Below, piece by piece: positions 11,695 to 23,030 of a DNA stretch of 64,000 nucleotides (within the stretch, counting starts at the first letter, position 1; every line of letters begins with the position of its first letter). Where the stretch lies: the NCBI RefSeq assembly GCF_040183065.1, contig NC_091118.1, positions 204,929,686-204,993,685 of the forward strand, written 5' to 3'. The notes under the pieces were generated by a model. It saw only the letters and a program-made list of their open reading frames with translations. It had not been told where the DNA came from and did not search any database. Both the position numbers and the translations under genes were made by a program. Source of the stretch: Periplaneta americana. Taxonomy: Eukaryota > Arthropoda > Insecta > Blattodea > Blattidae.

Positions 11695-12197
11695 TTATAT
11701 TACCGGTTGTTCTTTATGGTTGTGAAACTTGGACTCAGTTATATTACCGGTTGTTCTTTATGGTTGTGAAACTTGTACTCTCACTTAGAGAGAGGAACAT
11801 AGGTTAAGGGCGTTTGAGAATAAGGTGCTTAGGAAAATATTTGGGGCTAAGAGGGATGAAGTTACAGGAGAATGGAGAAAGTTACACAACGCAGAACTGC
11901 ACGCATTGTATTCTTCACCTGACATAATTAGGAACATTAAATCCAGACGTTTGAGATGGGCAGGGCATGTAGTGGGCGAATCCAGAAATGCATATAGAGT
12001 GTTAGTTGGGAGGCCGGAGGGAAAAAGATCTTTGGAGAGACCGAGACGTAGATGGGAAGATAATATTAAAATGGATTTGAGGGAGGTGAGATATGATGAT
12101 AGAGATTGGATTAATCTTGCTCATGATAGGGACCAATGGCGAGCTTATGTGAGGGCGGCAATGAACCTCCGGGTTCCTTAAAAGCCAGTAAGTAAGT
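11695..12197 (+). mobile_element. RTE-type LINE, 5'-truncated 3' end
   Basis: Carries only the last ~145 codons of the ORF, with the main frame at 11825-12181 (MLRKIFGAKRDEVTGEW ... AAMNLRVP) and a tail of AAGT/GTAA units. A 41-bp phrase (ttatattaccggttgttctt and following) is duplicated in tandem at 11695-11777. That could be a 5' truncation or rearrangement scar. A 5' truncation is expected of target-primed reverse transcription. Confidence 0.92.
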
Positions 12198-12581
12198 ATT
12201 AAAGACAGTACTGCATTAGCTGTGATTATAACAGACGAAAAATTATCCCTTTTCCTCTTTTTGCATAACTACCCTTTAAACTGTTCATAATTTTCCCACT
12301 ATGATTTATAATTCTGGGAAGGAGTATTTATTTTCTTTCTTGCTGGGACACTTTCATTCGTTTTTAAAGATCCCTGTGCACGATATGTAACGCAAAAATA
12401 CCATTACCTACACTTTACTCTCTCACTGTTTCACGTGTTCTCGCTCTTTAAGCATCACTGTGGCGATGCGTTATGAGCAGGGGGACACGACGAGCTGGAA
12501 GAATATCCTTACTTCTAGCTCGTTGGGGAGACAAACGAAAACATTGTTTGACTTGTGTATAAGATGCAAAAGTAAGACATA
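12198..12581. other. Intergenic, no gene recognised
   Basis: Nothing beyond accidental short frames. Confidence 0.5.
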
Positions 12582-14001
12582 TCATATATACTAATAATAA
12601 ATCTGTAGCCAAAATTTTTCTGGTAATTTTCGATTTTCTAAAAATAATTGGTGTTAACATGTATAATTAACCATCCTGAAACCGAAAATCGCTTTTTTGA
12701 AATTTTTGTTTGTATGTCTGTCTGTCTGTCTGTCTGTATGTTTGTTACCTTTTCACGCGATAATGGCTGAACGGATTTCGATGAAAATTGGAATATAAAT
12801 TAAGTTCGTTGTAACTTAGATTTTAGGCTATATGGCATTCAAAATACGTTATTTAAAAGGGGGGTTATAAGGAGCCCTGAATTAAATAAATCGAAATATC
12901 TCGCTTATTATTGATTTTTGTGACAAATGTTACATAACAAAAGTTTCTTTAAAAATGATTTCTGATAAGTTCTATTCTTTGAAAAATGTTGATAGAACTG
13001 ATATTTAATGAGATAAATGAGTTTTAAAATTAAAATAACTGCTAAGGCGGTGTATTGAAATAAAAAACAAATGACTTCGTCTATAAGGGGCCTTGGACAC
13101 AACAATCGAAACCTATGAAACATAGCCTACAGACAATGTTTCTGTGTTTCTATGAGGTAATATAGGAAGCTAAATTAACCGATTTGCATAATTAATTATT
13201 ATTTCATCATTGGAAAGTGTAGTTTCTCTGGATGGACATAATGCTATAATGTTATTACAATAACTTGTGAGTGAATTGAGGACAGGTAAGATTAAAATAG
13301 CTTCTTATGCACAGAAAACTTGATAGGTTATTCTGTATATTCATTTCCTGTATTTCTTAAAATAATGTTTATGAACATATTCATTTTTATCTCAGAGAAT
13401 TAACGAACAACGAGAGTGTATTGATTTAGTATGCAGTAATAGTACGTTAGCTTAGCAATCCATTATTTTATAATTCAAATTTTAACTATGCTCAACTGAA
13501 TCGTGTTAAAATACATAAAATATATATGCAATAAATGCAATGCAAAAAAATTGGGTAATGAGCCAAGCAGATTATGTTGCGCTATTGTAAAAGCTGTTCC
13601 TCCTGAGATTCAAGAGCTCCCACAACAAATTAAAAACTTTCTAATTCGAGTACATCCGTTATCAACACACTATTTGCATAATATAATATAATATAATATA
13701 ATATAAACATAATAATAAATCTGTAGCCAAAATGTTTCTGTTAATTTTCGCTTTTCCAAAAATAATTGGTAATAAGAATTAATAACATATTAAAGGAATT
13801 GTCATTGCACCAAATGAGTGGTCTCTGGATCAAAATGATCGCATTTTAATATTTTAAATACAATTTAAATTAAGTAACATATTAAACGATTTATCCTTCT
13901 ATCAAACACGAATGTTCCCTGGATCAAACGTCCTATTTTAATTATGTAATTACTTTATATTTATTTCTAACGGGTGCAGCGGAGCGCACGGGTACGGCTA
14001 G
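12582..14001 (+). mobile_element. Helitron-like element, copy 2, with a second internal 5' end
   Basis: Starts at TC (12582) after A and ends with the hairpin GTGCAGCGGAGCGCAC, GGGTACGG and CTAG at 14001, followed by T. A second 5'-type terminus (ataataaatctgtagccaaa) appears at about 13706 after a short (ATAAT)n run. The last ~295 bp therefore look like a short sister element abutting or inserted into the longer one. Non-coding. Confidence 0.68.
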
Positions 14002-14638
14002 TAAGTAATAAATTGAAAATCCAGGCATAGTACCAGGTGACTGCAGCATGCCAAAAACGAAGACGAAATTCGGACTTTTGACAAAAAAAGAAGTAGAGGA
14101 GTAGATTCAATGGAAAAACAGGAAATCTCCTGCTTAATCAGTAGGTATGGCAACACTGCACCACGAGCATAAGACTTTCAACTACTCCATGAAGGCTCGT
14201 CAAAATGCAGAGTAACAAAACACAGCTAAGAAAAAATGGAAAATGTTAGCCAAAAGAGCTGCAGACTGATATTAACGAAAGGGTTTTGTTTCTCCTTTGG
14301 CAGCGTAATAAGTGGACCTGGGGGTTCTGGCAAAAAGAACATTGCTGAGGGTGAATTAGGATCTCTTTGTGACGCATCAAGAGGCCAATTTAGATACCAG
14401 TGTGGCGGACATCCGCTCAACAACTCCTTTAAACGCTTTTGTAAAATTTCCTCTCAAATAAAGTCCTTAATAATGAGCATAGATAGCCACATAACCGGAG
14501 TCGCAACGGATGATTATGACGTCACTCTGCGTGATCAAACCTATGGCCCGCGAGACGTATACGGTCTGTTGTCCTCCCAATATTTCTAGAATAAATATTA
14601 GCCTACTACAGTCGACGTCTTTGTAGTTCAATTTATTC

Positions 14639-14640
<2 letters not shown>
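14002..14640. other. Unassigned segment with a weak 117-codon ORF (14236-14589, +)
   Basis: The frame starts MENVSQKSCRLILTKGFCFS and has no domain I can recognise. A shorter minus-strand frame overlaps it. Upstream text (MPKTKTKFGLLTKKEVEE, then a stop) suggests a decayed transposon ORF, but I cannot name it. Confidence 0.3.

Positions 14641-14706
<66 letters not shown>
14641..14706. repeat. (TTA)n microsatellite
   Basis: About 22 uninterrupted ATT/TTA units. Confidence 0.97.
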
Positions 14707-14709
<3 letters not shown>

Positions 14710-14818
14710 TAATTGTAATTTATTATTAATTGTGTTTATTATTGTCACTGCGTGTAATTAGTTACCTTTGCCACTGGGTATTCACCCATTTGCAGTGTGA
14801 ATAAATACATAGACCTAC

Positions 14819-14922
14819 ATATGGCGAGAAACTTCGACTTCAGTATTTATTGATTATAGAAGAAAAGATTGCTTGTCGAAATGTAGTCTATCATAATCAA
14901 TATTATTATTATTATTATTATT

Positions 14923-14954
<32 letters not shown>

Positions 14955-14955
14955 A
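14819..14955 (-). repeat. Dispersed ~90-bp repeat followed by (ATT)n(GTT)n
   Basis: 14819-14905 is the inverted counterpart of 3203-3292. It is followed by ATT units (to ~14924) and GTT units (to ~14955). The link to simple repeats on both copies hints at a mobile unit with a repeat tail. Confidence 0.65.
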
Positions 14956-15503
14956 AAAATTATACAATTTATGTTACCGGTATTATTTATTTATCTTGCC
15001 TATAACGTTAATTTGATTGAAGTAATTAACTAAATTCAATTTCATAATTTTTTTGTTTATTGTTTAGGGACGTCACTGATGGTCTTCAGCATCTAATGAC
15101 GGTATTTTAACCATCTTTTTGTTAGTTTACAGTTGATAGCAATTTGTTCTCTCATTTCCATTGTAAATAACCTCTCATTTTGTTTGTCTGACTAATTGGC
15201 TAACTTTAAAATGTTAAAAAGAATAATAACCGGAAAATAACCGGTTATTTTTGACCGGTTAACTTCCTTCAGGTTAAATTAATTTTAAAATAGCTGGTAA
15301 ACCGATAACCAGTTATTTTCGAATAACCTCCCATCCCTATATTCTATAAGCACGGGAAAATGCCGTAAATATTGTCACTGCAATTTATCCATCTGTATGT
15401 AAGTAAAGCCAACCTTTTATTAACTTTGTATAGTTACGCATTTATTGTACACACGTATGTTTCGCGTCCATTTTAAAGCACAACTGAATAATCTTATTTT
15501 TAA

Positions 15504-16115
15504 CAGTCTTACTAATAAACCGTGTATAGTTTTTATACGAGACTTATGCAGAGTTGAAACAGAAAACGTTACTAATAAACCGTGAATAAACAATGGGAAT
15601 TGCTTTGCAGTAGTTATATACACGAAACCCCTTGTTTAAGCGTTGTATATAGCGAAAAAATGGCCGCCTCTCTAACAGCTGTTCGTATCGACTGTCATTT
15701 TATGATGATGGTTACCTTGTAACTACAGAAGAACAAACCAAAGATCATAGAATTATTAGAATAATATTGCTGTAGCTTGTATTCTTTGACCAAAATGTAG
15801 TGTGGTAATCGATTAGAACCAGTTATACTATAGATATTTAACACGCCACACTAGAGCGCTCTACCAGGTGCAATAGAGATCCTCAGATATTCTATTACCT
15901 TCCGTAACGAAGTAATGACGAAACTATGACGTAGCTGTGTAACAGTTATACTGTTATACACGACGTATGTAGTGATTATTAGTAAGGAATTTACACACGA
16001 CTTATAAACGAGCTACTCATTGTATAACAAGAGGATTAGAAATATTCTACTCCTCTTGTTGTATAAGTATAAGACAGTTAAACGTCTGTATATAGAGTTT
16101 TTATTAGTAAGACCG
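15504..16115. mobile_element. Harbinger-like MITE, family B copy 1, 612 bp
   Basis: Termini CAGTCTTACTAATAAA and TTTATTAGTAAGACCG are flanked by TAA (15501-15503, 16116-16118). A 3-bp duplication of TWA type suits PIF/Harbinger. A second copy in the other orientation is at 32687-33289 with termini of the same sequence and GAA on both sides. Non-coding. Confidence 0.82.
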
Positions 16116-16589
16116 TAAGTATATTACAACCAAAACTAAACTCTTCCAAGTAGGGTATGTATGTATAGGTTTCGCAAGTACGAATTACCGACGGAAGGAA
16201 TGCGAATCAAACACTGCGATAAGGAAGAGCGGGCGACAGGAAAGGTCACGAGATAACTTGAATGATATTCAAGGGTACAGTCGGAAGAGAAATGACATCG
16301 ATAGAATCAGTCTTGCGTTGTGATAGTTACATTACGACTTTAGTTTGTTCCATTGCATGTGAATACGTGTCTTGTATCGCACGGTATTATTATTTCATTC
16401 GTAAACAGATGTTGCGCGTTTAATTAGCTTCGAATTTTTCTCTTGCTACGTTCTTTATTTTTCACATCTTCTTGGAAGAGACAGTACTTGCATGGCTCGC
16501 ACCTCTCCCCCCCTCGGCGTGCCTACATACACACGTCAAAACAGACAGCAACGCCACCATTGGTTTTCGGTAATCGTTTCTTGCGCGAG
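16116..16589. other. Intergenic, no gene recognised
   Basis: No coding or transposon signal I can name. Confidence 0.4.
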
Positions 16590-16612
16590 CTATATGTATG
16601 TATGTATGTATG

Positions 16613-16831
16613 TCAAGTAACGGTTAGCGCGTTTGGCCGCGAAACCAGGTGGCCCGGGTTCGATTTCCGGTAGGGGCAAGTTACCTGGTTGAGGTTTTTT
16701 CCGAGGTTTTCCTTCAACCCAATACGAGCAAATGCTGGGTAACTTTTGGTGCTGGACCCCGGACTCATTTCACCGGCATTATCACCTTCATCTCATTCAG
16801 ACGCTAAATAACCTAGATGTTGATAAAGTGT
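16613..16831 (+). mobile_element. tRNA-derived SINE, family S1, inserted in a (GTAT)n tract
   Basis: The head contains the tRNA B-box-like GGGTTCGATTTCC after CGCGAAACCAGGTGGCCC. The body has acctggttgaggttttttcc and ends ctaaataacctagatgttga. The 5' part of the head is missing. It is bracketed by ATGT repeats at about 16590-16612 and 16832-16921. A fuller copy is at 63678-63928. Confidence 0.88.
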
Positions 16832-16921
16832 CATGTATGTATGTATGTATGTATGTATGTATGTATGTATGTATGTATGTATGTATGTATGTATGTATGT
16901 ATGTATGTATGTATGTGTGTG
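16832..16921. repeat. (ATGT)n then (GT)n microsatellite
   Basis: About 20 ATGT units followed by GT units. They account for MYVC-repeat frames on both strands. Confidence 0.97.
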
Positions 16922-16994
16922 TGTGTGTGTATGTGAAGAGTAGGCCGTAAACATTACAATGAGAAGAGTTCAACCGGCGCCGTGGATCGTGTCC

Positions 16995-17070
16995 CGACAT
17001 AGCTCAGTTGAAAAGAGCGCTCAGCGCGCAGAGCTGAGAGGTCCCGGGTTCGATTCCCGGTGCAGGAACG
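16995..17070 (+). ncRNA. tRNA-like sequence, probably a SINE head
   Basis: ATAGCTCAGTTGAAAAGAGC resembles an A-box/D-arm and GTCCCGGGTTCGATTCCCGG a T-arm. The acceptor stem (TCCCGAC against TGCAGGA) pairs imperfectly. The following GAACGAATTTTCCTCGAAT resembles what follows the tRNA-like parts at 27.7 and 30.4 kb. A SINE head is therefore more likely than a functional tRNA gene. Confidence 0.6.
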
Positions 17071-17085
17071 AATTTTCCTCGAATT

Positions 17086-17933
17086 AAAAGGTGATAATAC
17101 ACATTGACTACTTCATAGTAGTCGTGATAATATTCAGTAAGGGTGGCGAGACCTCATATAATGAATATGTGATGTATTGTTTCTCTTGTTCAGGAAATCA
17201 TTCCAATATTTTTTTAATTTAATAAAACACATGTAAAGTATTTATTTGTATTTTGATACAGTTGACAATATGAACAAAGCATGATTTCATATACTTTTCT
17301 CAATTAATGTGTGTACATATAAAATTTTCTGAAAAAATTAATTTGCTGAAAAATTTGGATATGTCCAACTGTATTTTTTTTTTTTCAAGAAACCATATAA
17401 AAGAGAACAATGGATCATTTTACCAAAGTTGGTAGTTACTGTATATGAGATATCTATATAAAATATGTCAGATTATTTTATTGTATGAGAAAAGTGAGGG
17501 ATAGTTATTTTCGTTTTCTGAAAAATTAATATTCTGGACTTGTCCAGTTTTTGCTCTCAATCCTTCAATTCAATACACATGCGTTATTCGATCTCTTAAT
17601 ACATGACACACAAACAACCCCCCCATCCCACCACTGACAAAATCAATCGCCAGAAATCAAGAACAGCTGGAGCCACAATAGTTCGAAGGACACTCATGAT
17701 GACGCCACACCCGTGCTGAAATGGGCCCGTTTGTCATTAAGATATACTACCTTTTTTAAAATCTGTTAACACTTTTAATGCTTTAATTTAAGAAAGTTTT
17801 ATAGCACAATTTGTATGGATAAACAATAAGTGAGTGAGATTGACATTTGAATTCAGTTTCTGAATAGCAGTTATTTTAATGAAAAAGGATTTAACTTCAA
17901 TTTCGTGACATTTAAAGAATGTGTTGTTGTTTT
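17086..17933. other. Intergenic, no gene recognised
   Basis: No recognisable gene. It lies downstream of the retroelement tail at 17934. Confidence 0.4.
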
Positions 17934-18785
17934 CTAATGCCAGGCGTTCGACAATAAAGTCATTTAACCTCTTGCACTCCAATATTTTTCAAAGATATTA
18001 TCATGGTCAGCCACTGAAGCACAGATTTTGAGGTGTTCCGAATCCATTTCTTGGTTTGAGTTGCACAATGGGCAGTTAGGGGACTGATATATTCCAATTC
18101 TATGCAGGTGTTTGGCCAAACAATCATGGCCTGTTGCCAATCTAAATGCAGCTACAGACGATTTTCGTGGTAAATCGGGAATTAACTGTGGATTTGGATG
18201 CAGAGAGTTTCATTTTTTCCCTTAAGATTGTGTTATCAAATTTTGTTTGTTGAAGTCTAAGTATGTAGATTTAATAAATCTTTTCACAGAGTAATACGTA
18301 GATTTAGTAACAGATCTGTAAGTAGCAGTGCTGCCCTTCTTTGCTAAAGCATCCGCATTCTCGTTTCCCAGGATTCCACAATGGGATGGTATCCATTGGA
18401 ATACAATTCTTTTATTGAGTGATATTAACTGAGAGAGCATTTTAGTTATTTCTGCTGTTTGAGATGAGGATGTGTGTTTAGAGACTATTGATAGAATAGC
18501 TGCTTTGGAGTCTGACAATATAATTGCATTCTTAAGTTTATTGATGTGGCATAAAAGATTCCTGAGACTTTCACTTATTGCAATGATTTCTCCATCAAAA
18601 CTTGTTGTTCCATATCCAAAAGATCTATAAAGTGAGAAGAGACAGCACGTAACACCTGCACCGGCACCTTGTTCCCTGGAGATCAAAGATCCATCGGTGT
18701 ATAAATGAAGCCAGTTTTGTGGAGGGTACCTAATATTAATTGTCTCTAAAGACAATTGTTTCATTATTTCAGTGTTTACTTCTGA
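17934..18785 (-). pseudogene. Non-LTR retrotransposon RNase H domain and C-terminus, 5'-truncated
   Basis: The open frame 18764-18222 carries an RNase H fold: LHLYTDGSLI (first Asp), DGEIIAISESL (Glu), AIILSDSKAAI (Asp) and WIPSHCGILGNENADALAKK (His/Asp). This is the RNase H of Jockey/I/R1-clade LINEs. The same frame continues past stops at 18222-18224 (TAA) and the TGA just after it into LPRKSSVAAFRLATGHDCLA and a cysteine-rich ending (CPLCNSNQEMDSEHLKIC). A further TAA precedes MTLLSNAWH and the terminal stop at 17934. The TAA codons look like CAA>TAA changes and the TGA like a TGG change. The copy is dead and begins within ten bases of the F-box gene's stop. Confidence 0.9.
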
Positions 18786-18793
18786 TTTCAGAA

Positions 18794-20122
18794 TTATTTG
18801 TAGTCAACATCTTCGATATCATTGTCGAAATATTTCTCTCTTATTTTCAAATGTGGCATTTCTTGTTGAAGTTTGTTCCAGACATCTTCTCCCTTTATAT
18901 ATTCGTATATCACAAGTTGCTTCAAGTGAACAAGGTGCGATGGAATCAAAAGAAACTTTGTCCTTGCCCAATAATCATATTTGATGCATAGAATTCTCAA
19001 ATTCTTGCACTTGAGAACATTCTGAATTAGATCATTGCTTATGTGAACAAAGCACGACAAATTAAGATATTTTAATTTAGGACAACCGTCTGCTACATAT
19101 TTCACACACCTTGCTGTCACTCCTCTGCATTCTGAAAAACTCAGATATTTCAAGTTTTTGCAGTTACCAATGTCCTTAAGTCCTTCTTCTAATACATCCT
19201 TCGTACCTCTTACAGTAAGCTCAAGAAGTTGGGGGCAATTTCTCAAAACAGTACCTAAGTCATATGCTTCAAATTGTAACTTGGTTATATTGCGTAAGTA
19301 TGCTCCTTCGAATAAATGAGGGAGGTTCCTATACTGTATCTCACTTAAATGAGGCAGCATCAAGCTTTTCAGGTTCTTCAAATCTTTCACGAGAGAGATA
19401 TCAATGAGATTGAGATCTGGACAGTCTGGAGGACAACTGTAATACAAGTGTTCCAGATTCTTACACCGTACAATACATGCGTATGTTTCTACTGATGTAT
19501 AGCACCCAACACGAAAGAATAAAAGTTGTGTTTGTTTCTTTGTCAGAAAATATCTAACATCTTCGTCAGTGAACATACCTTTACCTAAGTCCATATGCTG
19601 CAAAGAAGGACACCCATCAGCAATCGGTTTCAGTATTCCATCTTGTAATTCTTTTACACATGAGCCAGCAAAGCTTAATGTGGTCAGATTCTGAAGATCG
19701 CTTATTAGTCTGCAAAACTGTAGAGGATTCTCTTGTTCAAAAAAAGAAATTGTTAATTTCTCTAAATTTGGAAACGAGTTCGTAATTTTTTGCAACAGCG
19801 AATACCGAACGATGTGGTTTCCATTCAAATGCAAGTGTTCAATACCTTTGCAGTATGTGCATAACGTGTCAATAATCAGTTCTGTGTTTCTTCCTCTATA
19901 GGACACATAAGCCCTCAGAGATGGCATGTTTCTCAAGAGATGCATTCTTTCTTCATCCAGCATGCTGTCATCAGGTTTGAACACTCTGTCCTTCCACAGC
20001 TTCTTATCTCTCGACAGCTCCTTCCACCGAGAGTTGACATGTTGTACAGATAGAGCCAGATCATGTATATCCAAATACGAGAATATCTCCAGCATCACTT
20101 CGTTAGGTAGCAAGTCAATCAT
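18794..20122 (-). CDS. F-box/LRR protein 1 (FBXL-like), 442 aa
   Basis: Residues 2-46 form an F-box (LLPNEVMLEIFSYLDIHDLA ... SRWKELSRDKKLWKDRVF), the module that binds Skp1 in SCF ubiquitin ligases. The rest is a run of leucine-rich repeats (for example LEHLHLNGNHI, LQHMDLGKGMF, LKYLSFSECRGV, LKYLNLSCF) that would select a substrate. The ATG at 20122 is followed at once by the F-box. A splice acceptor (TTTATTGTTTCAG, AG at 20159-20158) lies 35 nt upstream, so the coding region is one exon behind a 5' UTR intron. It is clearly paralogous to 40252-41565. The stop TAA at 18794 is followed within about ten bases by the RNase H retroelement, so the 3' UTR may be transposon-derived. Substrate unknown. 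Confidence 0.93.
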   Translation of the reverse strand: MIDLLPNEVMLEIFSYLDIHDLALSVQHVNSRWKELSRDKKLWKDRVFKPDDSMLDEERMHLLRNMPSLRAYVSYRGRNTELIIDTLCTYCKGIEHLHLNGNHIVRYSLLQKITNSFPNLEKLTISFFEQENPLQFCRLISDLQNLTTLSFAGSCVKELQDGILKPIADGCPSLQHMDLGKGMFTDEDVRYFLTKKQTQLLFFRVGCYTSVETYACIVRCKNLEHLYYSCPPDCPDLNLIDISLVKDLKNLKSLMLPHLSEIQYRNLPHLFEGAYLRNITKLQFEAYDLGTVLRNCPQLLELTVRGTKDVLEEGLKDIGNCKNLKYLSFSECRGVTARCVKYVADGCPKLKYLNLSCFVHISNDLIQNVLKCKNLRILCIKYDYWARTKFLLIPSHLVHLKQLVIYEYIKGEDVWNKLQQEMPHLKIREKYFDNDIEDVDYK

Positions 20123-20280
20123 CTTGCCACAGGCGACGCTTCAGATCACACACCACACTGAAACAATAAATAAGTATGCTAGAAAAATATACAAGAAATA
20201 TTGTGAAGTGTATAAAAATTCTAGCACTTCCTGAAAGAGAGTGATTTCTTGATCAGGAGAGGACAAATGACACTGGATAA

Positions 20281-20291
20281 ATTACAACAAC

Positions 20292-20334
<43 letters not shown>

Positions 20335-20352
20335 TTATTTATTTATTTATTT
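20281..20352. repeat. (AAT)n then (TTTA)n microsatellite
   Basis: Simple repeats at the right-hand edge of the F-box locus. They abut the degraded 3' end of the third Helitron-like copy. Confidence 0.95.
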
Positions 20353-20353
20353 A

Positions 20354-22150
20354 CCGTACCCGTGCGCTCCGCTGCACTTATTAGAAATAAATATAAAGTA
20401 ATTACATAATTAAAATAGAACATTGGGTCCAGGGAACATTCGTGTTTGATAGAAGAATAAATCGTTTAATATGCTACTTAATTTAAATTCTATTTAAATA
20501 ATTAAAATGCTATCATTTTGGTCCAGAGACCACTCATTTGGTGCAAATATAATTCGTTTAACATTTTTCTAAATTAGTCTTGAATGCATCTTTTACTAAA
20601 TCACTCCAAATTAATAGAGTTGATTGTGTACAAAGATTATTTTTATGTTAACCTTACTGTGCATCTTTTTTTTTTAAGTTTATTTTATTCACGCCTTAAC
20701 ATCTGTGGTCATGTCGCGTGTTTAGAATGTGTGGGTATATCAGCAGGCCGTTTTTACTCTTGTTGAGTTCCTGTTACTATTGTGTGTTGTAGATGGCTTG
20801 TGTTCATGTAACTGATTATAGACTTTGATTAATGTTTTTGGTATTGGTAATTGAGGCGGTGATGAATAATGGCATGTATCTTTCCAATCCGGCATTTGAC
20901 TTATGACTAAGGGAAATCATGAAAAACCTCAGTCAGATTGGTCGGCCACAAGGTTTGAACCCGGGACCCCGAATGCGTGTCTCAAATGCTACCGCCTGAG
21001 CCAACTCGCTCGGTTGTATATCATTGTTTATGCAAATAAAAAAATGAGGTACCCTACATAAATATTATTTCAAGAAACGCAGGAAACGAATATGGGTAAA
21101 TTATGAGCGCAGGAACGTCATTTCATGACACCTTTTAAAATAACTCAGCTCCAGTGATCTCTATGGTAAAATGAGTGTATAAAATTAGAGTATTTTATGT
21201 GGACCAAATAAAGTTGCAATAATCAAGTTATACAATATTTCGACAGAATATCAAGTTTTCTGTGCGTACAGATTTCTTTTCATCTTACCTCAGTCCTCAT
21301 TTGTAGCATTATATCCATCTAGAGAAACTACAAATTTCAAACAGTGAAGGTTAATAATTAGCTTCTGAGATTACTTCATACAAACACACAAACTATTCTC
21401 TGTATATTAAAATTGATAAACGTCAAGACCGCCTTAAATAGACGGAGTCATTTGTTTTTATTTTATTGCAGCCATCTTCGTCGTTCCTGCAATAACTCTT
21501 ATGTCTCATATCGATTTTCAGATTTTCGCTCTATTAAATAACTTAAATAGTGACGCAGCAAATAATACAATCTAGTATATACAACTTATATTTCTTTCTT
21601 TCGAAAATGTAAGAATTCACGATCTCCTATGCACTACTGCCATAGAATGAATAAATTTGTTTTTCTTCCTACTAAAAAATTTAATATTATACACATAGAA
21701 GTTACAGAACAACGACTGGCGGAGGAAATATATTGTATTGTTATTTTAAAACACTTGTATATCCTTAAATATCAGTCCTATCAAAATTTTGCCTGGGATA
21801 AAACTTATCGGAAATCATTTTTACAGAAACTTTTGTTATGTAATATTTTTCACAAAAATAAATAATAAGCGAGATATTTCGGTTTATTTAATTCAGGCCC
21901 CCTCATAAACCCCTTTTTAAATAAAGTATTTTGAATGTCATACAGCCTAAAATCTAAGTTACAACGAACTTATTTCATAGAAATCCGTTCAGCCATTATT
22001 GCGTGAGAAGGTAACAAACATCCAGACAGAGACAGACATACAAACAAAAATTTCAAAAAAAGCGATTTTCGGTTTCAGAATGATTAATTATACATGTTAA
22101 CACCAATTATTTTTGGAAAAGCGAAAATTACCAGAAAAATTTCGCTTACA
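20354..22150 (-). mobile_element. Helitron-like element, copy 3, degraded at both ends
   Basis: Starts at the GC-rich terminal hairpin (accgtacccgtgcgctccgc), but the CTAG is lost to the neighbouring TTTA repeat. The 5' end near 22150 (cgcttacagat) has been replaced by the TCTA microsatellite. The interior carries the same blocks as copies 1 and 2 (cacaaaaataaataataagc, gattttcggtttcag) with extra DNA, including the SINE at 20870-21014. Confidence 0.62.
20870..21014 (-). mobile_element. tRNA-derived SINE, family S3
   Basis: On the minus strand, GCGAGTTGGCTCAGGCGGTA (A box) and GGTCCCGGGTTCAAACC (B box) are spaced as in a tRNA, followed by a non-tRNA body. One copy only in this window. Confidence 0.7.
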
Positions 22151-22152
22151 GA

Positions 22153-22640
<488 letters not shown>

Positions 22641-22827
22641 TATATTCTTACTTACTTGTTACTAGATTTGTAATGTTGGGGACTGATAGGGTGTGTTACA
22701 GTGGTTTCAAGTTTTACTATCTATTCACCAATTAGTACCATAGCATGCATAAACAGTGTACCTGCTGAATACTCCGTTCGCCAGTCACTACTGTAGCATG
22801 TGTAAACAGTGTACCTGCTGAATAAAA

Positions 22828-23030
22828 ATGCCGAAGGTTAAAGGTATCAGACACATATTTTTGCAGCGGAATTTGGTGAGTGTTTTGAAGTGAATGACGG
22901 GAACATTGTATGTAAATTATGTAATACAAACATACGAGGTGACAAACGATATTATGTACAGAGACATTGTAGCACAAGAAAAGAAAGGAGGAAACTCAAA
23001 CCCACGAATAATTCTATGATAATTCTTCTG
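22828..23030 (+). pseudogene. BED/CGGBP1-like zinc-finger fragment of a hAT gene
   Basis: After MPKVKGIRH the reading must shift frame to give AEFGECFEVNDGNIVCKLCN then RYYVQRHCSTRKERRK. This has the C-x2-C...H spacing of a BED-type finger, as in the N-termini at 58720 and 60382. It then stops. A ~32-bp phrase (aaacagtgtacctgctgaat and neighbours) is duplicated just upstream at 22746 and 22800. Only a fragment is left. Confidence 0.5.

Noticed and set aside
16732-17000. Frames with MYVC or YIHT repeats
   Set aside because: Read from an ATGT microsatellite.
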